From Cucumis sativus (taxonomy: Eukaryota > Streptophyta > Magnoliopsida > Cucurbitales > Cucurbitaceae): a DNA stretch of 64,000 nt. The translations under genes were made by a program, and so were the position numbers. Location of the stretch: the NCBI RefSeq assembly GCF_000004075.3, contig NC_026657.2:8990001-9054000 (forward strand), read 5' to 3'. Below, piece by piece: positions 12,332-27,300 of the stretch (position 1 is its first letter; every line of letters begins with the position of its first letter). A model generated the notes under the pieces. The model saw only the letters and a list, made by a program, of their open reading frames with translations, did not search any database and was not told the DNA's origin.

Positions 12332-14508
12332 TTTATTTATTTATTATTTGTTTTTATCATTATTATTTATATATATAGTTTGCTTTGTGTATAGAAGAAG
12401 TTGTAAACCAGGGGCTCTCTTGTGCTGCTGTATCTTGGCAAAGATTTTCTTTCAAACTTATTATCATTTTTATAATTTTCTGATTCCTTAGGGAATTTAT
12501 TCTGTGATCTCAACTACAAATTTGACCCACATGACTTCAAATGACTCATATCCCTTCTTCTAGGATTTTCCTAATGATTAATTAGTATTGTTTAGGTTTA
12601 TGTTAATACTTAGAAAGAGAGATTAGAGAAAAGAAGATCGTATATCAATGTTAAAACAGACTTTGCCGATGTACTTTTAATTCAAAACTTTAAAGGAAAG
12701 GGGATGGATGCATGCATGGGTGATATGAATGTAAATTTGGCTTCTATCTATTTGTATTTGTTCTAAAAGTTTCCTTTTGTTGATGGAGATATATGGAGGT
12801 CTTCATCATGAGACACCTGTGTAGTGGTTAGTATAGCTTCAATATCAATGTCTCTTTTATTATCATTTAAGTAAAAATGGTCCTTAGGAACAAGTTCATG
12901 AAGATTCAATAATTCTCTACAACCATCAACTTCCAAACCTTTAATCCTCAATTCTAGTACACAACTTCTTCTACTTGCCTATGTTGTAATCTGCCTTTTG
13001 TTTATATCTTTTATTCCCATCAACTTGTTTTTTCTAATCATTGTTGATTACTAGTCTTTATTTAATTTGATATTTCTATTTAATTAGCTTAAATGATATA
13101 TTGAAAATATCATTAGTTAATTATTTTGATTATTTTCATCTCTACTTTTCTTCCCTACATATTTCAAGATTAACTTTTGGAGTAGAAATTTGTTAGAGTT
13201 ACAAATGAAAATTACAAGTCACTAATCATATCAATATTCCACGTCTCAATTTTTTACTAACATTCTTAGATTTCTACTTCAATGTTATTTTAAAACGTTA
13301 ATGAGAAGTCAAAGTTCACATTATAATTTTTGGAATATATATCTTTTCTATATAGAGAAATGGAAAAAGATAAAAAGTTGTAGTATTAAATTTCGAGTAG
13401 ATCAAACGTTGAACCTCCAAATAAATAGACGTGAATTAATTAAGGTGTGGTTTTGGGAATTTGGTGTATTTGAGAGTGTATCCTTATAAAGAAATGAGGT
13501 GAAAAAGATTATAAATATGGAGGTGTGTATGGAAGACAGATAGATGGATGAAGAGAGAAAGGATAAGAATGAAAAATATTATGCTCTCGTGGCTAATTAG
13601 TGGCCTAATATTCTGTGTTAAAGAACTCTCTAGGAACCAACTTGACATTAACAATTAATTGTGTGTAAATCAAAACCATAATAACAATTGTTTCAAAATT
13701 AATGAAAATCGAGGCAATATATTAATTAATTATTGTTTTTCACATTGGTTTACTCATTAAAAACCTATTGGAATTTGAAGCCACCATTCATATACTTTGT
13801 TCTTTGTTGCATTGGAATAATTGCTTCTTAGTTTTTATTTTTTTATAAAAAATCCAACCACAAAAATATGAATTGAATGTAATAGAAGAATAGCAATTTA
13901 CAACAACAAATATGAATTGAAGATCCTACGTCGTTGATCACAACACTTTTACAAAATATAGAACATGCACGAGTTACATCATCTCTTATTATCGTCTCTT
14001 ATTATGAATGATAATAACTTGAGATAGAATTTGTTGATGGGCAGCTTAATATTGAAGAGAGAGTTTTATTTAATATAAAGTGAAATTTGATGCATGAAAA
14101 AGTAGTACCAACCATATTTAACATTTTAGAAAAGTGATGTGTTTAGAATAGTATATTCCAAAAGCCATTCCTCAAAGAATTTTCTTTAAAAGGAGAATCA
14201 TTATTGTATATAGCTAAAAAGTCAAATTTGTATTGTGATTTCACCTTCTTCTTGGATGAATAATCATGCATATATATAAATATATAATTTGAAAAGTGAA
14301 AAGGATGATCATAACAACTATATCCCACCTCTGAACAGTTCATCTTGAAAAGTTCGAGAAATGGAAGAATTAGAAGAAGAAAAAGAAAAGTTGATGGAAA
14401 TATGGGAAAGGAAGATATGTTTATTATTCTTCTTTAATATTAAAGGTGAAAAAAAAAGAGGAATTGCACGTGCAATATTATTATTCCAAACTTGGGAATT
14501 TCAATATT

Positions 14509-14512
<4 letters not shown>

Positions 14513-14549
<37 letters not shown>

Positions 14550-14577
14550 CACATATAGATAGATATATATATATATT
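14513..14577. repeat. compound (AC)n-(AT)n microsatellite
   Basis: An AC run (about 14513-14538) passes into AT and GATA-like runs to about 14577. A GT run about 900 bases away is its reverse complement. Confidence 0.85.
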
Positions 14578-15411
14578 TTGTGTTAATTAATATTTGGGTC
14601 CAGCTCTACCTCTTGATTTTGATTATTCTTTTTTGGATTCAAAACCCTAATTTGCTTGCTTTAAGGGATGTGAAGAAGAAGCAAAGTATGATCATTGTTT
14701 CATCATCCCAAAATTTGCATAAATTTATGTACTTTAATAATTAAAATGTGTATACCAAATTAAACTCATTATTAATTTTGTAATTAGAGTTTCATTTCAT
14801 CCCCATAAAAGTTACAAAATAAATGAAAAATATTACACTAATTAATAATTAGTTTTAAAAAGTTTGGTATTACAACGTTGGAAAATCTATATAAAGGGTT
14901 TAATATAATTGGATAAAAGAAAGAAAACTTCTAAATTAAATAGTTGTGTTAAGAACTATGACAATTGTTAATCAATGAAAGAATCGTAATTATTGATGGA
15001 TGCATGAGTAGAAGAGATATACATATTTTCTTCTTCTTCAACATTGATACTACTTTATTTATTGCATTCTTGAAGTTACCATGCATAATTCTCTTTTGAT
15101 ATGTTCAAAACTTTGATTTTATAAAAAAAAAAAAAAAAAAAGTATTATTAGTGAATCAAATTATTGGTTTTTCTTTTAGCCAAGATAATATAGAGAAGCT
15201 ACGTAGAGGTGTGTTCTCTCCTCTTCTTGAGATTTGAAAACACAAATTACACCATAATAATTATAATTCCCTTTGGTCATTTTGAGATTTGAGAATATAC
15301 ATTATGGTAATAATAAATTAAAGTAAGTAATATTAACCCAAACCAATATTCTTTGTATGATATGATATGATACCACGTATCATCCTTACTTTCTTCTCAT
15401 TCATTCTTGAG

Positions 15412-15438
15412 TGTATGTGTGTGTGTGTGTGTGTGTGT
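15412..15438. repeat. (GT)n microsatellite
   Basis: Uninterrupted GT run of about ten units after a short GTAT lead-in, in the YUCCA-myosin interval. Confidence 0.85.
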
Positions 15439-18400
15439 ATTGTGTATTTCTATGTATCCAAATTAAGAAAATTAATCTCACCAATATATATTCATGTAAA
15501 CTATTTTAATTTTATTTATATTACAAACCCAATAAAAATTCATATGCTCTGCTCCTAAGAGTGTGTGCCAAAACAAAGATAGATCCATTCTCAAAGAGTA
15601 TGATCTTCTTCTCCAAGCTAGGAAATTAAACAATTTTATTTATGGGTTTTCCATTTTTCATATCCATTATTATTTTATATACTCGTAAATTGAAAGGTTC
15701 AACAAGCTAAGGATTAATACATCAACTCATCTATTAATCCTTGTCTATATAACATAGTTTGAAAGTAAAAGGCACCTCGAATGTTAATTAATTCAAATAT
15801 ATATAGTTATATCCATTATTATTTTATATATACAATTTATTTTGGAGTTTATATGCAAAAATTTTAGTTCAAACAACAAAGTGTGGTTGGTGGGTTTTGA
15901 ACATATAGAGCTTATAATCTTTAAGGAAATTAAAGATTAATTAGGGTTCCCTTCAATTTAGCTTCAAATCAGTAGTTAGTATAAAAATAAATAATTCTTA
16001 AAAGGTCAAATTGTTGAAAATGTTTATAAAATATTGCTAAATTTTAAATTAAATACTTTAAAATTTGAGAAATTATTATGAATAGAAAAAAAAATTTGAA
16101 ACTATTTTCATATATTTTTGAAAAAAAAAAGTAAATGAGGTGTAGAATTTGATAGATTTTACAATTACAATAATATTGTTTTTTTTTTGTTTGCTGTATT
16201 ATTAGTTAAAACTCATTCATTAACATATGAACTCAAAGTAATACAATTTAATAGATGATGTTAAAAGAGTTTATAATTTTGTCAAATAATTAACTTGTGC
16301 TTAAAGTTTTGTGTGTTTTGTATAAATGGAATCTCTCTCAAATTGCAATTAGTCTAATACACAAAATTAAACTTAGAAAAGCATTATCATGTGCAACCCT
16401 CTCTTACATATTTAATTAACACCCATTAATACTAACTTTTCTCCTTCTTTTTTCCCCTAATTTTATTTTTAAAATGTTCAAATTAAAAGTTTAAGATTGC
16501 CTTTAAGAAAAAGCAATATAATGAGAATTGATATTTATACATAAATTTTCTTCTTCTTCTTTTTTTTTTTTTTGAAGTGTTTGGGACTCCAAAATGAAGG
16601 AGAAATTTTATCATGTTAGGTAGTTTAAAAGATTAATTAAGTGTTAATCAATTACATTATTATTTTAATGAGATTCAATTATATAATCATTGGAAATATA
16701 TAGCATTGATTTGTATGATTATAAAAAAAGAAATCTCTTAAGCATGATTTTATATTTTTTACTCAAAAAGTTGTGGAAATAAGAAAGTTTATTAATTTCC
16801 CACCCTTATTAGCTTTCATATATAATTTATATATGGATTATGGTTTTTTTTATATCTATGAGTGTTCGGTTCTACTCACGTGTATCTCAATTAATCTTAC
16901 AAAATAATAAATTTGATCTTACAATATTAAATCCTAAATAGATAATAACCCTATTTTGAATTAAATCTATGACCTCTTAATCGTTTGGTCTATCTTTTAT
17001 CATGTTTACACTAGACTAGGTCCAACCTTTGATCGTTATATAGAGAGAGGTGAGAGTAAGTCGAATCGAACTCTCGTACAAAAATTCAGAGTCAATTTAA
17101 CCTTTATGAAGTTGAGCTATTATGTGTAAATCAAAATGATGGTAAATTTTTAGATATAATATATTGAGAAAGAGCAATGCATGGTTTGTTCAAGAAATCT
17201 ATGATGTTAAGATCTTATGGATGAACATCTTTGAGAAATCTCCTTCTTCATATTAACTTCTAAATATTTAATCTTTCTGTTTAGAGATCAAATTAAGGAA
17301 TGTTTGATGCAATCTTCACACTTCAATTAGGTTTAGAATATTATTTGTTTTTTTAGGGTTCTTCATATAAATTAATTGGCATATGGTGGGTCACATGGAA
17401 ACATGCATTGGGAAAAGTTAACAATATAATCCCACCACCCAATAACCCTTTCAAAAATATGGAATTTCATGCCTAATTAAGATCATCATGTTATTCAATT
17501 CATTAATTAGACCTTCCCATAATTAATAAACATATATTATTATCATTACCATTATTGTTTAGGGTTTTTCCATCAATCTATATATTTTCCCTTTGACTTC
17601 GTAATTAATCCATCTCTGAACTCCCTATGTAATATATTTAAAAGAAATTAATTGTACTATTCCCAAATAATAAATATAAATAGTTAATGAAACAAATAAT
17701 TTCTTTCTATAGTATAAATCTTAAAAGTTTAAAAGGATTCAATGAATAGTAACCTATCGAATTTCGAGATGAATATATATAGATGGATTAGAGTAAACAT
17801 CAAAATTAAAAAATAATAATAGGAACTTTTAAAATGAAAGATGAAAAGAGAGAAAATGGGGTTAAGTACATGATTATGAATAATTAATAATATGATTATT
17901 TTGATGTTAAAGAGTCAAAAGAAGAACTCAACAAATAGGAAGGCAGCATAGGGAAGCTTTTCCATGTGAATTGATATTTGATTAAACTTGTAATGATTGA
18001 CATCATGTTTATGTTTATATAGTGGGTGTGCCCAAACAAACAATCATTTCTCTTTTTATATCTTTTAACACAAATTCAAAAACATGAGGTCTCAATCATT
18101 ATAATTATAATTATATATTTGATTCTCTGTAGTTTTCAATTTTGATTAAATTGATATGACATTCACTAATTTGTATCTTTTTTTCTTTTTTTTCTCTCTT
18201 CCAATCATTAATTGTTGTTCAATAAAAATAGTTTAGTTTGAATTAATAAGCTTCATTTTCAAAAGAAAGAAAAGGGGGGGAAGAAAGACATATGAATAAG
18301 GCCAAAGGAAAGTAAGAAACTAATTTGGAATGATTAATTTGTTGGGTTTTGAAAATATAAAAATTAAATCTATATATAATTTCTAAAACTCTATTATTGA

Positions 18401-18566
18401 AGCATTATATTAAATTTAAATGAATTAAAAAGAAAATGCAAATTTCGATGATTAGATTCGGTTGATGAGTGCTTCAATTTGATTCAATGAAGCCTACAAA
18501 TCTTTATCCTTCCACTAACTCCTTTATTCTACTACTTCTCTTCTTTCCTTTTTAACTAATATCATC

Positions 18567-18602
18567 TATATATATATATATATATATATACATATATATA
18601 TA
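18567..18602. repeat. (TA)n microsatellite
   Basis: TA run with a single CA interruption, about 36 bases, in gene-free sequence. Confidence 0.85.
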
Positions 18603-21344
18603 ATGTTTTATTTCAAAATAAAAATAAATAATAAAACTATTGTTAATATATAGCATTTCGTACCCATCTCGACTAATTTGATTAATCAATCCAACCATAC
18701 AATATTCGAGAGTCAATAAACTTGGAGAGAATAGTCAATTATCCTAAAAAGAAAGAAGTGCATTTGTTATATTACATATTTTTTTCATCCATCTATGTTT
18801 AAGGACAAGTTTGGAGATTTTGTTTAAATTGTTTGAACTATGGTTAGAAGATTTTTTTAATAAATGCAGTGGTAGCACTTTTAAGATTAATTAGCAATAT
18901 AGTCTCTTACTAATACACTCCAATAATTACATTCGTTTCTATTCATTGTGCATATAAGTATACAAATAAAAAAATGTTGAAAAATAGGGTGATAATTGTG
19001 GCATTTTAATATAAATGTTCAATGGTTCTTTAGCATTTGATTTCAGAGATATATTATTCTCTTCAATATTTGACTACAAATATGAAAATCCATATCATTA
19101 TAAAATGAATTGTTATATATATTTTTCCGTAACTACCTCCTCTATATTTGATTTTATTGAATTGTGAATCACAACAATTTATTCCTCTCAAATTTGAATC
19201 GAAATGATTGTCTATTTTTATTTTTTAAGAGAAAGTTTTTAAAATAATAAATACATAATAAATGAGAGTCTAAGATTTGAACCTTAGTTATGTTATATAA
19301 ATCTCAATCACATCGATTAATACTTGTATTTATGTTTAAAGAAAAGGTGCAATATAAGATTGGATAATAAGCCAAAAACAAAATCTTAGAAATCTACATA
19401 AGTTGATGATTAATAAAGAAGAAAACGAGTGAAATGCAAATAAGAAAAAAAAAATATATTGAGTTGGTCTGTGGGTTTTGAATTCTTCTTTGACCTTTGA
19501 GATTCCTTTGAGGATCAGATCCAATAAGTTAACACCAATAAATCAAATAAGACATTGATCAATGAATATTGAATAAAAACAAATGCAACTACCACCATAA
19601 CTGTAATAACTGAAATGTTTTTTTGTGAATATAAAACTAAGAGTCAAAATGTTCCCTTCATCAAAGAGAGAAACAGAGAGAGTCAAATACGAAACATGGG
19701 AATTCCATGTGATCTCACATGAAGAATGGAGCAAAACTTGGCTAAGCCTAGTGGTAATGAAGAAGAAGCAGTCAACAAAGAACCCCTTTAAATCCCAAAT
19801 TTCTGAAACTCAACAAAAACTAGTCTTGCATGTGCTTTACCCATTTATTTTTAATTCAAAGGAAGGCTGCTTTTGTTTGAGGAGTTCATAAAACTTCTAA
19901 TACTTGATCAAAAAATGAACAAACAACTTTGGGGAAAAGTTTATTGGCATTCTAAGACCCTGATAGTGCAACCATTTTTTAACCACAAAGCTACAGCACA
20001 TTGTAAGATGCAATGGAATAAATCATAAAACTGTTGTTGATATAACAAATTAGATGCACATGCTTATGTTTTATATTTAAAAACTATGTAAGAATGCTAA
20101 TTCAATGCACTTAGAAAGACAGAATCCCAAATCTCAAAGCTTCCTAATCTTAAGCAAAATTAACTGTATGAAAGGGATGTACGTACCAAGAATTGAGAGT
20201 TACTGATGCTGCAAACTTTGAACCTTGCAGAGAAAATTTAGTGCTTTGTCAGAAGCTTATAAGATATATTAGATATAATTTTATCAATGAATATTAAACC
20301 ATTTCAATTAGAGCCTTGTATGCCACCTCCTTCAAAACTTTAGATCCTAGTATAGTAATCAACAGTTTTAGGGCAGGGGGCATACGAGTGGAAGAAACTA
20401 TGCAATACAATAGATCTGTCAGATTTGAGCACATCTGCAATGATAAAGATAACTCACATGTCATACTAAACCATAAACAAATTCTATTCCACTTGCCTGA
20501 CTTAACATATCTGACCCCAACCGTAGAGAAGATTCCGCAAATTTGCCAAAGTTGTATGCTTTTTTCAGTCTACTCAAGTCCAAACAATTAGGACTCCTTG
20601 GGGATCTAAGCATGGAGAACTATGATCTCATAGATTATGAGACAAATGTATACATTCGTAATTTAAAAAATCACATCTCCCCACAATCACAACATCACAA
20701 TTCCATTTTGACTTTTTTTAGCTAAGTGCGTCAGGTAAAATTGTCAACATTAGCCACCAGAGGCGACTGATACCTCAAAGGGAGAAGGATAGTGATTAAA
20801 AAAAAAAAAAGGAAGGATAAAATGAGTGATGAACAAAACTGATTAAAAGATGACAGATTATTAAAGGGGAGAATCATACAAATAGAAGACCAACTGAATA
20901 TGTTAAAGAAAGAAGAAATGGATTTCAGTCACTTTGTACAATATAAAACTGGGGAGGCAAAAGAGCCTTTGTCCCACTATATTGGATCAACCTCAGACTT
21001 CCTACCCATCACTACCATTGACCTTGTGACACCTAAGTATACCACTAATAGTAAGACTGAAAATTTAAACTGAAAAGAATAAATAAATAACAAATTAAAA
21101 GCTGAAACCTACTCTCATTCCCTTTCCCTTCTTAACTATTCAAAACCGGCCTAACGACATTATACAACTCTAAAGAATGAACTTTACATCCAGAGGAATG
21201 GATGTTACAGTGGTAGTGAAATGATTTTTTCATTTTTCATTTTTTTTTTCTTTTTTCTTTTTGAAACAAAAATTGAAATGGATTTACAAAGGTTAAAGAC
21301 TGACATGGGGCACCGTGGATCATATATAAATAAGAACCACAGCC

Positions 21345-24300
21345 TTATTCCTGTAAAAATTGGAAGGCCGGATTCTCTAGTAGTTCTGCTGGAGGCTTTA
21401 CATCCTGAAAATTCTTTTCTTGCAGGGAAGTGAATATGTCATCAACCGCGAAAGGTATACTGCAATCATGAAGCTTAATTAGTGTTTATCCCATCCAAAA
21501 AAGTCCTCTGTTGAAGGACTTTTCAATGCATGTCCTGTTTCTGTTCTAAAAATACCTGGAATTGTCATCTAACAAAAAGGAACTACTATCTTCATCGTTG
21601 GAATCCTCAGTCATCATAACTTTCATGCTAGAAATAACCTAAGAAAGAAAAACGGAAGGAAAACTACGTGAAGTTATCAAATGGAAGACACATAGAAGCA
21701 GTGGTAAATCTTGTACAAACTTACATCTGGAGCTACACTCCTAGTATTGTAATTGTCGTCCCAATAAAGAGTACATATTCTATAAAGCTGTTGAACGCTC
21801 AATATCTGAATAAAGAGGCCATAGGTGAGAAATAATCACGGAGAAGGATGCATGCACGACTAGAGAGGGACTTACTGGACAGAGGTCATTTGTAATTTCA
21901 TCATAAGATATTCTAGACTTCTGGTGAATAACCTGAATTCAGAAAATGTAAAATCAAGTTATCAAAAAGCCATAAAATATATCGTCTCATCGCAACAATA
22001 ACCAACATAGCATTGATTTTTTTTTTCTTTTTGATAGGAAACAAAAAGTGATATTATAAAAGGCAAACCAACGGCCACAAAAGAATAGTTTAAGGGACGT
22101 GGGTAGAGGAAACCTCTTACCAAAACTAATGAATGAGTGCTTTACAATCACTAATAAGAAGGCAAAGACACCAAATATCTTTTTCTTTTTTGCCTAAATT
22201 TACTTGGCTAAATTGAAGAAAATATCTTTGAATTTTCGAAAGCTTCATTAATATAGTTTGAAAGTTCAAATACCTTTACCATCAAGATATGAACAAAAAT
22301 CATTAGTATCTCATTTTAGGCTACCGAAATTTCAGAAATTAAATTAATACTCTTAATCTTTAAGAAATCTTTTTAAATGCCTTTTATCTACTGATAGTGT
22401 ATGAACAAAGCCCTTTTATACCCCATCTCCTCCCTCCTCATTTACTATCTCTCCTACTTCAATTTATGGTATGACACTTCAATATAACTCTTTTTTCCCT
22501 CACTTCTTCAATACCATCTTCTTTCATTTCTCAGTCTCTAAAGTTTCCTCCATTTCTCCTTTTTCCCCCCTCTTTCTAAATATCATAAACATTAACAGAA
22601 GGAGATCTCTCATTTATGAACACGCCAAAACATAAACGTAAGGATACCTAAAAATTAATTCCTTGAAGCTATCTTGGGTTAGGAAAGAACCAGTTTGAAA
22701 ACAACTCATATGAATACCCTATTTTTTTCCTTCCCATGGGTTGTTCTCAAAATAAGAATTTAAATCCTTAATGTCTCTTTTCTTGTGTTAATTCAAGCAT
22801 ACAAATTCATATGCAACTACTGACGTACAACTGTTGCTAAAACATTTAAGTCCTAACGTCTCTTGGTAACCGTTAAATAAAAGTTAACATATGCACAGAC
22901 AAACAACAAAATAGTACCAGGAAATTATAAGACCACATAACAGAATTCACAGTATATAAATATATGGCAAAGATAGAAATTCAGAGAGGTGGCACTGGGG
23001 GTATATAGGATAGTGAAGGAACATACCAAGAATCCAACAGCTTGCCTCACCGGTTTTAGCTCATCCCAAGATGACCCAGCATACTAGAATTTATATATTC
23101 ATAACAAGAAATGAACCATTATTGAAGTAATAGAATATAATAAAGCAGTATGCAAAGTTTGAAGAGGGAGCTTGTTAAAATATCAGAGCACCAGTGTACC
23201 TCTTCTTTTGCTTGAGAACACCAAATCTCTAACTCAGCCAATCCTGACTTCACATATTCCCCATTGCTAAACGTACAGCACTCTCGACGAAGTAAAAGAC
23301 TGACCCAACACAAACCACAATGCAATTACATCTTCAGGAGTCGTGATAAAATTTTCTAAAATTGATTTCCTAATTTACAAAAGGCAAATATACCTGTTGA
23401 AAAGTTGAACGTTGATACATGAAAAAACCTGAGTGAACATCTTCTGAACCAAAACGTTAGGCACCTGTAAGGAGTTTAGTACAAGTTCACAGTGAAGTGA
23501 TATATAATTCACTTGAATACCAATAGAAGTTATCACATACGAAGTTCTGTTGCAATCTACACAGATGATCGTTGAGGCTCCCGATGATGCTGCTCCATGA
23601 ATTACTACTACTGGGAGGGCTACTGCTATTTTCCTGGCCAGATGATTTTAAAATATTTCCTCTTGAAGATCTTGGAGCCTGCATGCCAACAAACGTGTAT
23701 CAGAGCTGCTAATCTCGGATCCAAGTTAGAAAATTAAACAAAGAAGGATATAGTTCTGAAAAACTTTTAACCAGGAAGGATACATGTAGTCACTTGAATC
23801 CAGTAATCCGTTTACTTTCCAACATAAGTAATCATAAACAGGATGTTGGAAGTCATTGCCCATATATGTATTAGACTGCAGGAGACTCGTAATTCTTACC
23901 TGGATACAAGCTGAAATCAACGGCGATAGTTCCTTCTTTAGATTGTCTCTAACTATTCCAAATATCTTTTCTACATACGCTGTTAGCTGCTGCTTGAAAA
24001 GTAGAGCAGGATATTTGGCCTCAACTTGCCGCACCACATCAAGGGTGCCAACTGGAAGGGCAGAAGATGACCGAAACCCCTAAGAAAATCAACACTTTGT
24101 CACCTTTCAATCTATTTGGTTAATGCCTGAAAATAACATAAATCTCTCTTCTCATTGAAAAATAAGACTTCTCCTTTTTTTCTTCTAACAAAAAAAGAAA
24201 GAAAGAAAATAAAGGGAAAAAAAAGTGTGCATATCGTTACTTGGGTCATCCGCTCAAAAAATGATGTAGGGGTGGGAGGCTTCCGTGGTGTGGCTTTTAA

Positions 24301-27300
24301 ACTCTTTTGAAGAAGGAACAACAATGTGGTTGTGTTGGATAACCAATAGGTCATAAGTTCATCATCATCCTGATTCTGCAAGTAAATCAAATACTATATT
24401 TAAATACATGGAAGAAAAAGAAGAAAGGAAAAGAGAAAAAACAAAGGAGAGGAACAATATTCAAATACTAATACTATACTTAAATGCATATTATTTGTTC
24501 AATGCCTCTACGTGTCTGTAAAACTTCTACTGTTAGAAAATGTCTATCAGTTGGTTTTGCTTCACTCCTTCCAGGAATTTTAGTTAAGCCAATCTTTTCT
24601 CAGATGGTTTTTCTTTTTCTTTTTCTTTCTTTTTCTTTCTTTTTCTTTCTCTTTCTTTCTCTTTCTGTTTTTTGGATATATGTGATTGTCCAAGCTAGAT
24701 TACGCACAACTCCCAGGACAACCCATATAATTCTACAATATTTGGATGGAATAACTACTGCATTTCTGGGGTTTTCATGCAAAAGACTGAATTTTAGAAT
24801 ATCGACCACCTCTGCCAATAGATGGATATGATAATGTCTCGACCACAAGAGAATCTACAAGAGAAGGTTTACCTCAATTGCAGAACCAATCAGCTGAATT
24901 AGCCGATCAAAAACACTTGTTTTTTCAGCTTCAAATGATCTCCAATGAAGGAAAGATTTATAAATTACAAAAGCAGCAATAGGTTTTCCCTCACTGTACC
25001 CAAGATCCTGTGTCAGGTATTTTGATAGAGCGTCCATTCCTTCCTGAATGGAGTACGAAATGATCAAATATAATGAAACCTTAACAAAACCATAACCCAT
25101 AAAAGGAAAATGGGAAAATGTCTCCCTCGCAGACACTTACGTTCTGCCTTTCAATCTGGGATCTCCTCAATTTTGCATCAGCATCGGTACCATACTTTTT
25201 TGAGGGTGCATTGCTTAGTAAGTCCTGAACAATGTACTTGGTAGTTTAACATCAATAAACATCCACGGGAATGTAAGAGTGCATACCAGTCGGGCAATGT
25301 TTTATAAACTTACGTGGTGGCCATTTTCCAAAGGCTGCAGATACAAGAAGGAAAAAGGATCAATCAATACCTCAGAGAACCTAACAATATAAAAATCCTT
25401 GAGCATGCCTACCTGAATTGCTATACGTCCAGACATTTTTCTTGAAGGAGGCTTTAGCAGTGTTTGCTGCCTAAGAATTTGGTCCTCAGTTTCCAAGTCG
25501 GATACTTTTTCCTCAAGCCTGAGACAAACAGTAATTCAAATACACTTCTAAAATAGAATCTATAGTCAGAAAGATCACACCAAGTAAATGTCCGTGACAG
25601 AGACTAAAGATACATCTCTATACAAATTAATAGAGCAAAATAACTGATAAAACCTTTGCATGGCAGTTTTTAATTCAATTATCTTTGACTCTGCCTCTGT
25701 AGCCTGCTTAAGCCGCTCTTCACTAAGACGGTTACTTTCCTCAAATTTCCTTTCTGTTTCATCAATTTTATTTTCCAACGAACTTACATGAGCCTGCACT
25801 TGCCCGTAACCAAATAAACCAGTTGCACACAAATGTAAGAATCAGCAACTTCACAGGATCATAAATAGGATACCAAAAATTCAACATCCCTTCAATCATA
25901 AGATTTGAAAACTAGACCTTCAGTTGTTCATTTTCAGTAGTTAACTTAGTGATCAGCTCATTATCAACAACGGGAACCTCTTGTATGACAGGAACTTGCT
26001 CAACTACTTTCTTTGCAGCTTCACGTTCCTCATTAAGCAGTGCTTTTGTTTCCTGAAATTGAGTTCGCATTTCTTCTAAATCAGCCTTCAATTTTGTGTT
26101 TTCTCGAGTCTTGGCTTCCTCCATGTCAGCCTGTATTAGTAAAACACTTACTGCTAGCATTCTATATAACATTGAGTAACTTTGACAGAAATATTACATC
26201 ATGTACTATTAAAGCTTGTATTTACTTGGGATACATATACATATACTATACATCCCAAGTAAAAGTATGGGGGCATTATTGAGATATCCAATATAGATAT
26301 GGATGGGGAAGATGTGTACCCTCATTCGTTTCTCTAGCTGCAATCTCCATGTTAGTTCTTCCACTTGCTTCTCCAGCAGATTTTTGGCAGCTTGGAGAGC
26401 GCCAGTTTCCTTAGCAGCCTGCAGACAATTGCAGTTTAAAAATTCTCTTCTTTGGAAGTTGTTAAATAGGATATTATATAAATATCTGGTACCTTCACTT
26501 CACAATTTAAAATTTTAAAACTAATGATCACTAAACAATAATGTATAATGTATGAGATCTTGTGTTTAAAAGCATGCTATTTTCGTCACACTGAGGAAAG
26601 CAAATTTATTTTTTTCTTTTTATAAGAAACATATAAATTCATAGAACAAAAGAAAACAACCAAAGGGCAAATTTAATGTTGATACACAAATGAGTGTTAA
26701 AAAATGATCTAAATTATCTCATTTACTGGCATTGCGACATGAGCTTTTGAGATTGATCAAAATTAACAATCATACCATATTTGATCATTCAAGGCTAACG
26801 ACCATATATATTTACACACAAAACTATTAAGATATTAATCAACAGGAAACAGAAATTCTGTTAAAATAAACTTCTCCAAGAAACTGCTACTCTTGCCAAC
26901 ATGGAAAGGTTCACATGACATAGTAGAGGAAAACTATCATAGTTTGGAACTTGTTCATGCTGTGTGAGTGATCAAATCAAATGTAGATTAATCCCAGCCC
27001 ACTGTACATTTGAATAAAACCAATAATCCTGATCCCGTTTAAGATAACTGCTTAAAGACAGAGAAACGGAAAGTACCATTTTAAGCTTTCGAAGTTCTTT
27101 TCGTGCAACTCTTCCTCTCCAAGCACATTGAGTAGTAATTGCAGCTTTTCTAATCCTCACATAATGCATACAGGCCAAGTATTGCCGACATCGACTCTGA
27201 AATATACCAGAATTGTGCATAACTACACGTTAAAAATAAGAAAAGAGAATATATGGAAATTCAAGAGAAAGATTGAAAAATAATACTATAAAAAAATTAA

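Larger units (their letters stand above)
12130..21344. other. 9.2 kb gene-free AT-rich interval
   Basis: No coding frame here resembles a known protein, and no tRNA or snRNA was recognised. It contains the YUCCA distal promoter, the myosin 3' UTR (just below 21345) and many A/T runs and microsatellites. Fragments with transposon-like wording occur near 16860-17110 and 19240-19320. A 14-bp palindrome with a CACGTG core lies at 14463-14476. Long-range control elements or non-coding RNAs are possible but not shown. Confidence 0.5.

Noticed and set aside
19625-19891. 88-codon frame downstream of the myosin gene
   Set aside because: No ATG at its listed start, no recognisable domain and no splice partners; taken as chance.
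12130-21344. Possible microRNA precursor in the gene-free interval
   Set aside because: I looked for mature sequences of common plant families (156, 159, 160, 164, 166, 167, 169, 172, 390, 393, 396, 398, 408) and saw none; a hairpin scan would be needed for novel ones.
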